Source: Liolophura sinensis (Eukaryota > Mollusca > Polyplacophora > Chitonida > Chitonidae). Taken from it: 64,000 nt of DNA. The stretch spans positions 85,976,644 to 86,040,643 of the forward strand of contig NC_088295.1 of NCBI RefSeq assembly GCF_032854445.1, written 5' to 3'. Each line of letters begins with the position of its first letter. Position 1 is the first letter of the stretch. The position numbers and the translations under genes are program-made. Shown here one piece after another: positions 13,896 to 27,820 of this stretch. Under the pieces are notes generated by a model, which was not told where the DNA came from, did no database searches, and was given only the letters and a program-made list of their open reading frames with translations.

Positions 13896-15789
13896 ACCTT
13901 ACGCGCACTTTCTACTTGCATAAATTTCTGAAAGTACATGTACATACATGAAGTGCAAATCTGGAGCTGTTCACCATATGTGCCTAACTCACAACTTGTT
14001 AACTTGTGCATATCATGCATACATGTATATATATGCATATCATTAAGCGATGACACTATACATAAAGCTGTACCTCCATTACATACCTGTACCATAGTTG
14101 TGTGCAAGTAAAAACACCTCATCACAGCGAGGCGTGACATGGCATAATCTACTTCTAATTAATCAAATGATAATAATAATTTCATTCCACTGCTACTTTT
14201 TGCTGCCAGCTCACACATATTTTCATGTAACATGCCAGCCTGGCAGTGTTCAAGCAGGCAACATGGAGTAGTCTGGTATTCCAGCATTACAAGTGCTACT
14301 GAATTACGGGATAAGTGCCTTTATAAGAGCTAGTTTCAGACAGCCCTTACGAAAGTTTCTTCTTGAGCAATCAAACACTTCAGTCATAATGCTACTGGTT
14401 AAGTACCGCAATAAATGAAGGTCTGCACAAATTAAACGAACCAAACAGTCCCTGGCTGAAATGAGAATTACGAGAAGTGTGAACTCCGAACAAAGTTCTC
14501 TTCAAACATCTCATACTACTTGTACATGTAAATATACACTGAGCAGAAAATATGCCAGGCAAACTACCCATGTTAAGTGTTAGTGTCAGCGATGAGGCGT
14601 AAAACTGTATCACGTCATTCCACATCATGTATCACGTACATACATTAAATAGAGCTAAATCACAATGTACTGTACTTATGTAACAGCCCTCACAGCTTGT
14701 TAGTCACAACTAACAGTGAACGCTGACCCACATTATGTCAACATTCTCTCAGACATTTTTGACATTTTATACAAGTTGAGATCAAAATGTCAATATATGT
14801 CAAAGTTAAAAGTGCCAGCTATGGTGTGAGTGGTAACCTAACGAGAGTTGTGCAGGGCTTTACAGGAGAAAGCAGACATTTAATTCATTGATTTATTTGA
14901 CTTCTGTCCTCGGCCATACTGAAGAAGTAACTTGTAACTTGGTCACTTTATGGATGTGATAAACTGGCATGCTAAAATACCAGACTTTGGCAAGTACATG
15001 TGTAAGTACAAAACTTCAAAATATACCACAGATTTTCACCAACCAAACTCCATGTGCATACCATAATAGAAATGATCTTCATCTAACTTCATTCAAGATC
15101 CACCAAATAGGTGTTACAAGTGCTGTGTACAAGTACCACTTACTGCACCCACATGAACAGTGGCGGCAGTGAATACCAAGGACTCACAATCAGAAGCTGG
15201 GCTTGAACCCACATTCAATGAATCCTTGCCACTGAAGAAAAAAAACGTCTTAACTACGCAGCCTTAACACTTTCCTAAAAATCATTAAAACAAAATCAGC
15301 AAAGACAAAGGTGAATTCAGTTGATAAAGACACAAAGCGCTCAAACTGACAAGAGCAGCTGACTGAATACATGTAATAAGTTTATCTCTGAAATGTGTAG
15401 TTACTGTATGTAGTATGTAAAGTCCTTCAGCTTCACTGTCTTCTATCATTTACATTCTGCTACTTGATATACACACATCACTACATACATATCACAGTTT
15501 TACATTTCATACAGATCATAACTTGGCCCGAATTAAACATGTATCCGTCTCTGACATTTAGTTTGACAGATTACATCACAGTTATGCTGGTCCATTTGTG
15601 AATATATCATTACCAAGTGTGGGTAACCCCTCATGTTATCACAGCTGTGATATGCTACTAGGGGAAACAGAGGGCTCTTGTCCTGGACTGGCACCCCAGA
15701 AGAAAGACCGACAGTCACCTAGTCTGCCCCCCACACCCACTTAAACTTGTACCAAACGCCTGTTTATGATACACAATAAGGGCATCTGT

Positions 15790-16972
15790 GCTGCAAACCT
15801 AAAGATACACAATGTAAATTCATTACTGTATGCAACAAACCTAAAGATACACACTGTAAATTCATTACTGTATGCTACAAACCTAAAGATACACACTGTA
15901 AATTCATTACTGTATGCTACAAACCTAAAGATACACACTGTAAATTCATTACTGTTACTGTAGGCTACAAACCTAACGATACACACCGTTAAGTCATTAT
16001 TGTATGCTACAAACCTAATGATACACACTGTAAATTCATCACTGTATGCTACAAACCTAAAGATACACACTGTAAATTCATTACTGTATGCTACAAATCT
16101 AAAGATACACACTGTAAAGTCATTACTGTATGCTACAAACCTAATGATACACACTGCAAATTCATTACTGTCTGCTACAAACCTAACGATACACATCGTA
16201 AATTCATTACTGTATGCCACAAGCCTAAAGATACACACTGTAAATTCATAAATGTATGCTACAAACCTAACGACACATTGTAAATTCATTACTGTCTGCT
16301 ACAAACCTAAAGATACACACTGTAAATTCATTACTGTCTGCTACAAACCTAACGACACATTGTAAATTCATTACTGTATGCAACAAACCTAAAGATACAC
16401 ACTGTAAATTCATTACTGTCTGCTACAAACCTAACAACACATTGTAAATTCATTACTGTATGCTACAAACCTAACGATACACACTGTAAATTCATTACTG
16501 TATGCAACAAACCTAACAATACACACTGTAAATTCATTACTGTCTGCTACAAACCTAAAGATACACATCGTAAATTCATTACTGTCTTCTACAAACCTAA
16601 AGATACACACTGTAAATTCATTACTGTTTGCAACAAACCTAAAGATACACACTGTAAATTCATTACTGTATGCAACAAACCTAAAGATACACACTGTAAA
16701 TTCATTACTGTATGCTACAAACCTAAAGTTACACACCGTGAATTCATTACTGTATGCAACAAACCTAAAGATACACACTGTAAATTCATTACTGTATGCA
16801 ACAAACCTAAAGATACACAATGTAAATTCATTACTGTATGCAACAAACCTAAAGATACACACTGTAAATTCATTACTGTATGCAACAAACCTAAAGATAC
16901 ACACTGTAAATTCATTACTGTATGCAACAAACCTAAAGATACACATCGTAAATTCATTACTGTATGCTACAA
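15790..16972. repeat. 42-bp minisatellite array, about 28 copies
   Basis: Period 42 bp, unit gctacaaacctaaagatac followed by acactgtaaattcattactgtat. Copies differ by point changes (cta/caa, aag/acg/atg, tat/tct), and a few lack 2 bp in the atacacac segment. Because 42 is divisible by three and the unit has no stop in several frames, the array yields 180-residue frames on the minus strand (14-residue repeat RFVAYSNEFTVCIF) and others on the plus strand. These are best explained as by-products of the period. Confidence 0.95.
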
Positions 16973-17124
16973 AAAGGATCAACATGCACACATTGGAAAT
17001 TCACCTACAAATGATTCTTACTGAATACGACGCTGCACATGTACACGATCAGATATCATCTGAAATCATGAGACACAGGGAAAAAGTTAAAACAACGTTG
17101 CCCGCAATGTAGCTGTTGTCCAAA

Positions 17125-17353
17125 TGATTAAACTGTTCTCATCCACAAGATGGTTTAAAGGAAACTGATGGAACAGTTCTAATCAATGGATATCAGACAA
17201 GTGATTAAACAACTAGCTCTCATCAATAAAGTAATTCAAAGGAAAGTGATTAAAAAGTTTAAATTCTCACAAAAAAAAGTGGTTCATGAAGGAGTGATCA
17301 AACAGTTCTCATCCACAAAGTGATTCAAGGATGAAAGCGCTCTCATCTCTGTC
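17125..17353. repeat. Diverged edge of the 28-bp array
   Basis: Contains scattered relatives of the neighbouring array unit (agtggttcatgaagga, aagtgattcaagga) mixed with gattaaactgttctcatccacaa-like segments in a looser, longer period. A similar segment reappears beyond the far edge (about 17970-18020). This looks like the decayed margin of the array. Confidence 0.5.
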
Positions 17354-17970
17354 GTGGTCCAAGGAAAAGGAGGATCACAAAATGGTTCAAGGAATTAGAG
17401 GATCATGAAGTGGTCCAAGGAAATAGAGGATCATGAAGTGGTTCAAGGAAACAGACGATCATGAAGTGGTTCAAGGAAATGGAGGATCATTAAGTGATTC
17501 AATGAAATAGAGGATCATGAAGTGGTTCAAGACAAAAAGATGAATGAAGTGGTTCAAGGAATCAGAGGATCATGAAGTGGTTCAAGGAATTAGAGGGTCA
17601 TTAAGTGGTGCAACAAAATAGAGGATCATGAAGTGTTTCAAGGAATTAGAGGATCATGAAGTGGTTCAAGGGAAAGAGGAATAAAGTGATTCAAAGAAAA
17701 GAGAAATAAAGTGTATCAAGGGAAAGATGAATGAAGTGGTTCAAAGAATTAGAGGATCGTGAAGTGGTTCAAGAAATTAGAGGATCATGAATTGGTTCAA
17801 GGAATTAGAGGATCATGAAGTGATTCAACAAAACAGAGGATCAAAAGTGGTTCAGTGAATTAGAGGATCAGGAAGTGGTTCAAGGGAAAGAGGAATGAAG
17901 TGGTTCAAGGAAAAGAGAAATGAAGTGGTTCAAGGGAAAGACAAATGAAGTCTTACAAGGAAAAGAAATA
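17354..17970. repeat. 28-bp minisatellite, about 22 copies, purine-rich
   Basis: Unit about 28 bp: ggatcatgaagtggttcaag followed by gaattaga, with shorter variants near 17690-17740 and 17890-17970 in which the ggatcatg part is lost (gaagtggttcaagggaaaga). The plus strand is strongly purine-biased. No protein-like frame spans it. Confidence 0.9.
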
Positions 17971-19983
17971 AAATAGTTTTCACAAACAAAGTGGCTCTAT
18001 GAGAACTGATCAAACCATTTATCACTTGTATCCTTATGTTGTGTTATGTATGCCAGGCGGTTTATGATTCAGTCTATTTAAAAACTCTCTGATATTGGTG
18101 TTATCTGCTTTTATAATACACAGATTATACAAATTAAGTTGCATTTTGTGTGATTTATCACAAACTTGCTGAAAGAACAAAGACATATTTTAGTTAAATC
18201 AAAGCCTCCTCTGGAAACAAGTATAAATCATGCCTTACAAAGCAGATCAATTTGACAAATCTTTATGGGGATTACTACCACGTAGCTCATTGAGTGTACA
18301 CCAGATTTGTGACAACTGAACAGATAGCGGATATTAAGCATGTAACCACATAGGTCAAATCTGAGCGAGGATGATTTCAACCCTCAGCAGTGATTCTTAT
18401 CACAAAGGCAGTAGCACAATAGGCAACATTATTACCTAACTGTGAGCTAACGGGATATGGGAACTTGTGTCATCAAAGTCTGCCACACTGTGGTATGTGT
18501 GTCAGTTCCCCTGTACCCCCAGACAACATTCAGTCCCCAGTAAAACAGCCAGCAGCCACCTCGGCTCTGGAATGCTGCTAAATCTGGGTTTCAGACAGCT
18601 AGACAACTATTGCATATAGGCAAGGGGACATAACAGGTCCTATACACAATCTTACAAGGGGTCTTAGACAGTTCACAGGTGATGCCATTGTCATAACCAC
18701 ATTCAGACATAATCGTAATCCCATTCAAATAAGTCCTGGCTCTCTCTACACAGTAATTACAAAAGTGGGGTTACCATTATTAACAGTACAATACTCCATT
18801 GTTACAATCTTAATATTCAAAATTCCGTGAAATGCACATGTATGTATTACTTTTCAGATGAGCTATCATGCTACAAGTCCCAAACCTTTAATAGAGAGCA
18901 CTAGTGACTTCAGTTTTTACCTGAATGAATTAAAACTATGCAAACAATGCAGGTTTAATTCTGTGTATACATGTGTGCAATGGTGACAACAAAACAAGGA
19001 ACTGTTAATGCCCTTCATTCATCACATTTACAACAAGTATTGTAAGCTAAGTTTACATAAGGCCGGCCATTATCATCAACTATCAGAGCATCACTCTTCC
19101 AAATACTACATCATGTCAGTAATAAAAAACAGGGATGGGCAAATCATACCAAAATGCACGAAATATAAACACAATTAGTGCACCAGGCATATTTTACTCA
19201 TAAGTAAGCATAGAAAATAAGCACGCATTGTTTACTTGAACAACACCAACTGAAACGCAAACTATGTCAACACAATAATATCACCTCTGATTTGTAAACA
19301 TTAACAAATTGCAAATTCATTTAACCTTCATTACCACTGCTAAAATAAGGTTAGTGGCCAGGGCATACTACAATGATAGCCTTGTGAGTTTTAAATTGGA
19401 GCCTGCAGCGACAACACATTGGGCAAATAGTGGCCCATTCATAAAGGCCTCAGTGGCCTCATGCTTAATATTAACCCAGGAGACAGTTATACTGAGCATA
19501 GGGAAGTTACCATCAAGTGACTACTTCCTATGCAAGTGAACACACTTCCGAATCTTTGTCTGTCATACACTTAACTGGGACATGTTTTACCACCCACTTC
19601 ACTGAAACCACACTACCATGATGCTCTTCTAAGGCAACCATGTATATGGAATATTGCACATATGCCCTCTAAAAAAATGCATATCAAGCCTGGTGAAAGG
19701 AAACAAAGTCTCCAAAATTTTTTTTAAGGTTTGCTACATCCACTTTACAAATAATTTCTTAATGGCTTGATCATTATCTACGCATTTTAAAAGTACTTTC
19801 CCCAAAATAACAGCCATTTCTCATCTATCATCAAATAAACCATGGAGGGAACAAAAGCAAAAACAGGAGAATAAATAAATCATTGAAAAGATGTTTACAA
19901 CAAATTCACAGCATCTGAATATGAAAGAAGTAGTTATTATTATTAAAGTGAAGTTGAAATGTGCACAATATATGTATGCTGCC

Positions 19984-20311
19984 ACCTGAATATACATGTA
20001 TCATACGGCATTCGTGCACTGAAGTACAGAATGCCACCCTGTCAAAACCAACAATTTTTTCTGGTCCCACTTTACACATCATACAGCATTCATGCACTGA
20101 AGTACAAAATGCCAACCTGTCGAAACCAACAATCTTTTCTGGTCCCACATTACACATGTATCATACAGCATTCATGCACTGAAGTACAAAATGCCAACCT
20201 GTCAAAACCAACAATTTTTTCTGGTCCCACATTACACATGTATCATACAGCATTCATGCACTGAAGTACAGAATGCCTCCCTGTCAAAACCAACAAGTTT
20301 TTCTGGTCCCA
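19984..20311. repeat. 82-bp tandem repeat, four copies
   Basis: Unit contains catacagcattcatgcactg, aagtacaaaatgccaacctg and ttttctggtcccac. Spacing between ctggtcccac motifs is 78, 82 and 82 bp. Copies are highly similar, indicating recent expansion. Frames through it give repetitive ORFs on both strands. Confidence 0.9.
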
Positions 20312-23300
20312 CATTATACTGGTATATACACATGTTTAAGTATAGTAAAATAAATGCACTGGGTATCTAAAATTTTAAGATCTTGTAGTGCACAACATTA
20401 AATTGTAAAACAGTAGAAAAATCTGGGTGAAATATGCCCGTTAATGCATTGTACTAGGTTTCTATTTAACCTCCTGGCTGCAGCTCAATAAGACTATGAT
20501 GAACTCTGAGTGTAGTGCTTTTTTCCGCTCAAACACAATTAGCAACGAGAAGAATTATGTGTAGGAAACTATACATCCGCTGTTATCCATGGTCAGATAC
20601 TCTCTAGTGCAACTGTTTGTACTTCCTCGACATCTTGAGATGAAGCACTTCACGTACAGAAGTTGTATTCAACTCAACTGATCTTACAAAGAGCAATAAA
20701 ATGAAAACTGCCAACACAGTATCTCTTCTCTGTGTGAGGCTAATGGTTTCATCTCAGTTCAAAATACATTTTTAAAAAATCCAAACTAGAACATATTACA
20801 AAAGTACAACTAAGAGAGTCAATATGGACAGCTTTCATCTTCAAGATTAAGCAGCCTTAGCTTGCACTTAACAGGACTGAGGACTGACCTAATTTAATAC
20901 GTACCTGTGGTCATGTCATTACTGTATATCACAGGTACAGATCCACAGCCTATTATATCCCCTTACAGTTTGCAGCAGAATGTTCATCTGAGAGCAGGCT
21001 TGTAATATGGTGATGTAAACAGACTAGCCTGGAGGCTAACGTGCACTTACATCGCGGATCAAAGGTCAACTCAACACTAAGTGCTAACTTTAGGATTAAT
21101 CTGGATTAAACTAATCCAACAACAAACAAACCAACATGAAAAAAGAGTGCAGTGTCCCCAGCTCCTCTGCGTTGCACAAAGCAGCCTCTAGTAAAGTGGT
21201 ACACGTGTAATGTACAAGTCAAGAACTACTGTTGACCAAGTTACAAATAGCACTTGCACCCCCGCATTATAAACTTGAACACGTTTGCGGTTCTTCACAA
21301 TACATGTATACACAAAGGCACGAGTGTGAAGATGAGCTAGGGTTAAAGTACATTTGCTTATGCAGTCCAGAGTGGAGGCTTACCGCACTAAAGAAAGCTA
21401 CAGGCCTGAATGTATTATAAGCAAACCTAACAACAGTCAATAAAGACTAAGTGATCATGTACGGCCAATTCTATGAATATGGAAATATTATCGACCACAC
21501 ATACCAGTTATGTAACCTTTAGATGTCATGTCAGCATCAAGCACTTCACTATTACATGTAAATATAAAGTATATTAATCATATAGAAATACACCACTACA
21601 AATCATTAATATATTGATAAGTCATATTCTTTGAACACATTTTTCTAACGGGTAAAGAATACATGCCCATGTACACTCTGGTCATCACTTCAACATCCTC
21701 TTCCTTCTTTCTTACACCTGTTAAAATTAGGTCTGGATATAAATAACCTTACCGCTGCTTTGTGAGAACTCCTGTTTCACCTTACCGCAACAGGTAAGAT
21801 AACATCACAGAGAAAGGTGATTTTTCCTACCTTATTTTGACATAACGATTTGAAATCATGAGCACCTGGCTACATGGAGAGAGAGGGCCGTGAACTCCCC
21901 GTAGTGTCGGAGTCCGGCTCAAGGTCAGTGTTTCTGTCTACACAGAATGGAATCGATACAAAGGTCCATGAGTCAACTGGCATGTGTCCCAAACATGTCA
22001 TTTCCCAAGAGAGGGATTCAAGCACAGTAATTACAGCACAGATTTCCGGTCTTACACAAAGCTCAAAGCATATGTTCAACGCATTAAATGGATATCAGTC
22101 ACGTCAATGAACACTTAACATTGCCAGTTAATTACATGTAAATGTTTCAAATCTGTAGAGGTCCAATTTACAAATTTGTAAGTAAATATAATAAACAGAT
22201 ATAAAAACATGTATTTATATGTATTAAGATTGCATAGAAGTTTAAAATACATGTAGTATTACTGAACAGTTTGCCCACTCTGTAGCCATGCATAATGATT
22301 CACATGAAAATCTTCTGCATAAGGTAGTGAATACATGTACTTATGGATGGATTATACTATGGAGATGCTAGTAAATGTGTGGGCAGATGACTTGACATGG
22401 AAACCACCTGACGGTTTTGTACACATACATGTAAACTTATATAAATAGTCACTGTGTATATACTATAAGTATACTGTAATAACAAAGGTAAACCCTACAC
22501 AAAAACACATACATATGTAATATCACTGTTTCTTTCTGGTCATTTACACAACTTCTGATTTATTTTAAAGAACGTTTCGATGTACATTCTAACATTGTTA
22601 TCAAGCACATAAAGATTCAACTGATGCTAGAACGTACACTGAAACTTTGGTAAAAATAAACAAAAATTCTTAACCATAAAAAAACTTCATGATGTTACTG
22701 TCAACTTCTATATGCCTCTTAGAGAACAAATACAAGTAAATGTACCGTACCTGCATGTTCTTTTACATGTACATGTGTACAGGTGTTGTCAGAGTTAAGA
22801 AATGAGTGACAGTTTGGGTGGGCTGATCTCAGTCTGTCATCAGCATGTATATTACAGACTGTGCCTATGTTCTGGCGAAGATATATCAGCCACATGTTAA
22901 ACACTGAGGGAAACATTTTTACAGCCCAGAAGCCCTTTTAACCTGGAATAACTGTCCCAATCCTAAAGCCTAACCTTTTCTGTCACTGTCAATGCTTGGC
23001 TGCACTCAATCATAACAATTCATGCAAAACAGAAAATGAATGGGTCTTCACACATGCACAAGACAAACTGACCAGTCCAATAGAAAAACTCATACATTTA
23101 CCTGTGTACATGTCACTCTGAGTAGGATTAAAGAGTACCAGTAGATGTACATCAGTGAAAATCAGCACCTCCTCTCTGACTGGCTGGTTTCAGCTGCCTA
23201 TATCACTTAGCTGGCTGTACAGGGGCACAGACAGTAGCCCTGAACCCCAGCCTTAGCCCACCAGGGACAGACAGCCTATTAAACTCTCTGACATGTAGTC

Positions 23301-26300
23301 TCCCTGCATGGGTATCTTTTCACACATCTCTCAGGGATCCAACTTTCCAATCAGGTACTGAAGAAGTAATAAATTTTCTCAGCTCTATTAAACTTAGTGA
23401 GAGAGAGGTCAGCTTCTGACATCTTTACATGTACATGTGTATGTATCCCTGAACATGTGCTAACTGGGCATAGCATCCTCAAAGAGATGAGGGTCCTTCA
23501 CTGAAGGCAGTCCTTACGCTGCTCCCCACTCAGCCACAGATTTGCCAGAGGACCCAGTTGGGACCTCACCACAATAAAATGTCAACTTGTTGAAAGTCCA
23601 TATATCCCAGACTGGTCCATGACTCAGAATTGGATGTAATTGCCACCATTAGTTAGCTAGACTCTGCTGTCTGCTATACTTATGGTACATCTACATGTAC
23701 TAAGTATATAACAATGTTTTGGCTCCTAACCAGAAGCCAGTCAGCTCAGTCACTACTCACAACTATGGCCAGCCCCACTGGCCACATGCTCCGACCTTGA
23801 ATGACATGCAATCCCCTCAACATAAAGGGAAAACAATGCACTTGTGCAAATACCCCGCCAAGCACAGCCAGCTCCACAAATACAACAGCTGCCCTAAATT
23901 CAAAACTTTAAAATGTGCTGCTAACTTTGTTAAAGTTAAACTTCACCATTCTAAACTTTCCAAAAAGGGTTGATGTGAATAAACACGTAATAAGATTCCC
24001 TCGACCTCTGAAGTCCAACCAAGTACAGTATATCAGGGTGTGCTTATTAAAATTTCCGCTCAATTGCAATCTGCACGCTTGGTGGCCATGTGATTAGTGG
24101 GAGTACCACATATAAAGATAGCATCATGTGACTATGTTCATGTGGGAGGCAGTTAATTTACTTACCATAGCCACAAAGGATAAAAAATACCCTAATTAAC
24201 TGCACAATTCCCTTCACAACGAACACATGTGTGATATTTCTACCTGTTCTACTTAACCTGCACGGCTGTGTTAGAATGGGTGTATTCTTCTGACTGACAT
24301 TTCTCCTCGCTGCTTCATTCATCAGACTCATCCTTTCATTTTCACACCATTATTTCCAGATATGTACCCAAGTACTGTAAATCCGAGAAGTAGTTGTTAG
24401 AACTGCATTCGCGAGGAAAGCAAGTGCCAGTCGCTTCAGATAAGTTTGTTGCCCAGTATGCATGTCATTTGGCGAAGACTTTCTCATTTACATGATAAAC
24501 ATTTAATCCCTTTCTTGTGTTCTCATCCAATCACTAACACAAGCAAACTTCAATGATTCATATTTTCCTATCATTTTGTTGACACTATCACTCTGTGTCA
24601 TCTGTCATGTTTCTTTCATATATCTGTTTCATTTCAATTTTGTTTCTGACGGTTTTAAAATGTTTATACATGTACTTCACGGTATCATCAAAGTCCCTCA
24701 TCACAATGAAGTCACCAGTGCTGTTCTGAACCATTTTAGTGTGTATCGCTATCATTTTTTTTCCTAACATATGGTGGCGTGTTACAGTGTTATAACCTAG
24801 GACTTGATTTCCAAAAACTTACAAGAGACTAAAATGTTGTGGAAGCGTTGGAAAGTGGCGTGGCCCTAAGACAAAACAGAATGTCCTACAGGCACATGTA
24901 GACTGGCCCCTTACTACACTGATACCTGCCAGGGATGAACTTGCCAGGCGAAGCATCATGATGAACCCTATGATTTATTAGTCTTCCGCTGGATTAAGGC
25001 AGGAATTGAAATTTACCTGAGGACCACACACAATCCATCCATCCAATCCCTCCAATGTCCAGAAAATAAAGCTTGTTGTGATTTATTGAACTATTTAAGT
25101 GACTGGTACTTAACAACATATTCAAGAGTATTTCACTTCCATTCACAGTTAGCATTCCCACTATGTTTGCATGTCATTATTCAGGGACTATTAAAGTAGA
25201 CATAAGTCACATGTACAGTTCTTCATGTGGATCATACGGGAAGAATACAGTCAATATTGCTAACATTCGCCATGACAGAAATACTTAATCTCCTTCATCT
25301 ATGACAACCAACTTAATCAACGTAAGCAGATGGTTTTGGATTCAATTTACCTTGCTCCATGCTGGTACAGTCCACACACATTATCACTAGAGATTCACAA
25401 CTGAGGAAACTAGACTTACAGTTCACCCACATCTAGTCACATTTAACGCAAGCGCCAGCTGGGGCTCTCTTCATCAAGTTTACTTTACCACAATCACAGA
25501 GACTGCCAGATGCTCACACGAACATATTACTGATCTCAGGAAATATAAGCAAAATCTTAGCAAACTATGAGGTCACCAGCTAGAGGCAGGACCATATACA
25601 TTGCCAGATTATAATGTAACATCATGGCTTGGCTTTAAGCTGTAGTTCCTGTGAGTTGTGGCTCTTGAATAGTTGGTGAAGAGATTTATGGCCTCATGTT
25701 TACACTAGGCTGATGCTGCATGCAGCAGATAAAATTACACCAACATACATGTTTGAGGTAGAGACCATAAAAACCAGAAAACAACAAGAATGTAGTCCCA
25801 GAAGGTGCTACATTAGAACCATTTGTCAACATTGGGAGTTTACACTGTTTCTTAAAAAAAAAATTAAGAGACAAAAATATCAAGACAGACATCTTTCTGT
25901 ACAGCAACACAGCTCAACTATAGACACATGTGTGTGTATTACATATATGTAGGCAGGAGATAGAGTTCCAACCCTTTAATGCAGTGTACACAGACACTAC
26001 CTGCACACATCACATCACCTGAATTGCAATCACAGGTAAATGTTTGCTCAACGGTAATTACCACACACAGATTATGAAGAGAAATCTGAGTTACAATATT
26101 CACGGTTAGTTTCCATGATATTTCTATTGTAAAAAGCTGGTAAACACAACAGCTGATTTCAGTATATTAATGATACACTCCATTAGGAATGACAGGCCAC
26201 TGTGATAGTATCAGAGATATAAGTGCTGGCAAACAACAGGCTTGGATCCAATCAATGCTTACACATGTATGTTAGTGGTGCTTCATATATAGTACTTGTA

Positions 26301-27412
26301 TTACATAGAAATATGTGTACATGGACACGTACCTTACTGGCAAAGTTCTCTGTGCTAGAAATTTTGATTGTATGATTTTATTTGTCACTTCCCTCTATTC
26401 TCATCATGTTCCCTACTAAACCGTTTCACCAGCAGTCCCTCATTTCTAAGGCGCTTAATCACGCTTCTACGCGAAAAAAAAGGACAGTAGAATTTTTCAG
26501 CATACAGAGCTATAGTTTTGCACCTGATGGGTACTTACTCCTCCACATTTTATGTTCATAATGATATAAAAATGATAATAAATAAAGCTGAGGCATCCCC
26601 ACATATATATACATATATATAGCTTGGTAAAAAGACAGTTGAAACTTATGAAACCTCATACATTTATGTGGCAATGCCTCAACTTTGTTATTATTATCGT
26701 TGAGCCCTCGTTGAGTTCACAGCTGCACAAAAATGTTTTGCCAGAGTTTCGTGTTATAAGGACATGTATACTCCCTCCCACATAACATAATAATGATTTT
26801 ACGCAATTATACCTAACAATAAATTAATGATATTACATAATTTGGAAGCCAAATATTAAAAGTATTTAATGGCCTGCACTGCAAAGTATTTTATTTTTCA
26901 TCTGAGAGTGGACTAATTGTCTCATTCACAACAGACACTTGTATATAGCATAGTGTTGTATATACTATAAACATCTTTGTCATAAACATTTTTTTGTTAC
27001 TTTGTTTAATAATATCCATATATGTTGTTTAGAATTGACACCTTACAGTACGCCACAAATATCCACAAATATTGTATAGACACTACATACATGTAAATTG
27101 TGGGTCCAGATACTGGTACAAGAAAAAACATCCTTGCAAGTTTGTCTTGATTGATAATATAGGTGATATGGATGTTTACTTGTCCAACCAAATGTTCTAT
27201 AAATCTGATTGCAATAGTTTTCTTTTTCTGTCTTTTTTCTGTCAAAGATGAAGATGCACGATCACACTGATGTAGACAATTTTTATCTCTATGCAACTCT
27301 TCTGCTGCCACAGATTTAAGTGTACATTTCTATCACCAAAACCACTGCGTAAGTGTGGCAGAGATTAAAGGCATATGCCCAGGCCTGTCATTAATTCAAC
27401 AGTCCATGTTAA

Positions 27413-27653
27413 AAGAGTGAGCGAATGCTTGGGGTTTAAGGTAGTACTCAACAATTTTTAAGTCATATGACGACGAAGGAACCCTTAGGATGTATGTAAT
27501 GTGCCTCCTTGTCGCAGGAAGGATTTCCACCTCTCTTATCTAGTCCTGCTTCACTGAGATAACTTACCGAAGGCAAGCAAGCCGCCCCGCCCGAGCCATT
27601 ATACTGTTACGGATCAACCAGTCATTGCACTATCCCCTTCATGCTGAACGCCA
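27413..27653 (-). mobile_element. SINE family A copy, 5'-truncated
   Basis: Aligns with 38361-38619 and 50266-50607: the shared segments include agtcatatgacgacgaagga, aatgtgcctccttgtcgcag and tatccccttcatgctgaacg. By the 50 kb copy, which keeps a tRNA-like head, the element reads on the minus strand. This copy stops before the head. Confidence 0.75.
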
Positions 27654-27758
27654 TTTTAACATGTTAAAAGATGGTATATCAAATATCTGACTGACCGATT
27701 AACTGATCAAGCGACTTATAGAGCTGCTCACCATAGTGTCACATAAGAGAAATATACT

Positions 27759-27820
27759 GTCTGTCGTCGTATAAGTGAAATGTTCTTCAGTATGGCATAA
27801 AACACCAATTAAATAAATAT
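27759..27820 (+). mobile_element. SINE family B 3' fragment
   Basis: Short tail fragment: cgtcgtataagtgaaatgtt followed by cataaaacaccaattaaata. It lies about 100 bp right of a truncated family A copy. Confidence 0.65.

Noticed and set aside
15790-16972. CRISPR-like look of a regular short repeat
   Set aside because: Units are directly adjacent without unique spacers, and the window is eukaryotic.
15741-16991. Repetitive ORFs of about 182 and 186 residues on the minus strand
   Set aside because: They follow the 42-bp tandem unit, other frames on both strands are also open, and 2-bp deletions in some units break them. No start context or flanking gene structure.
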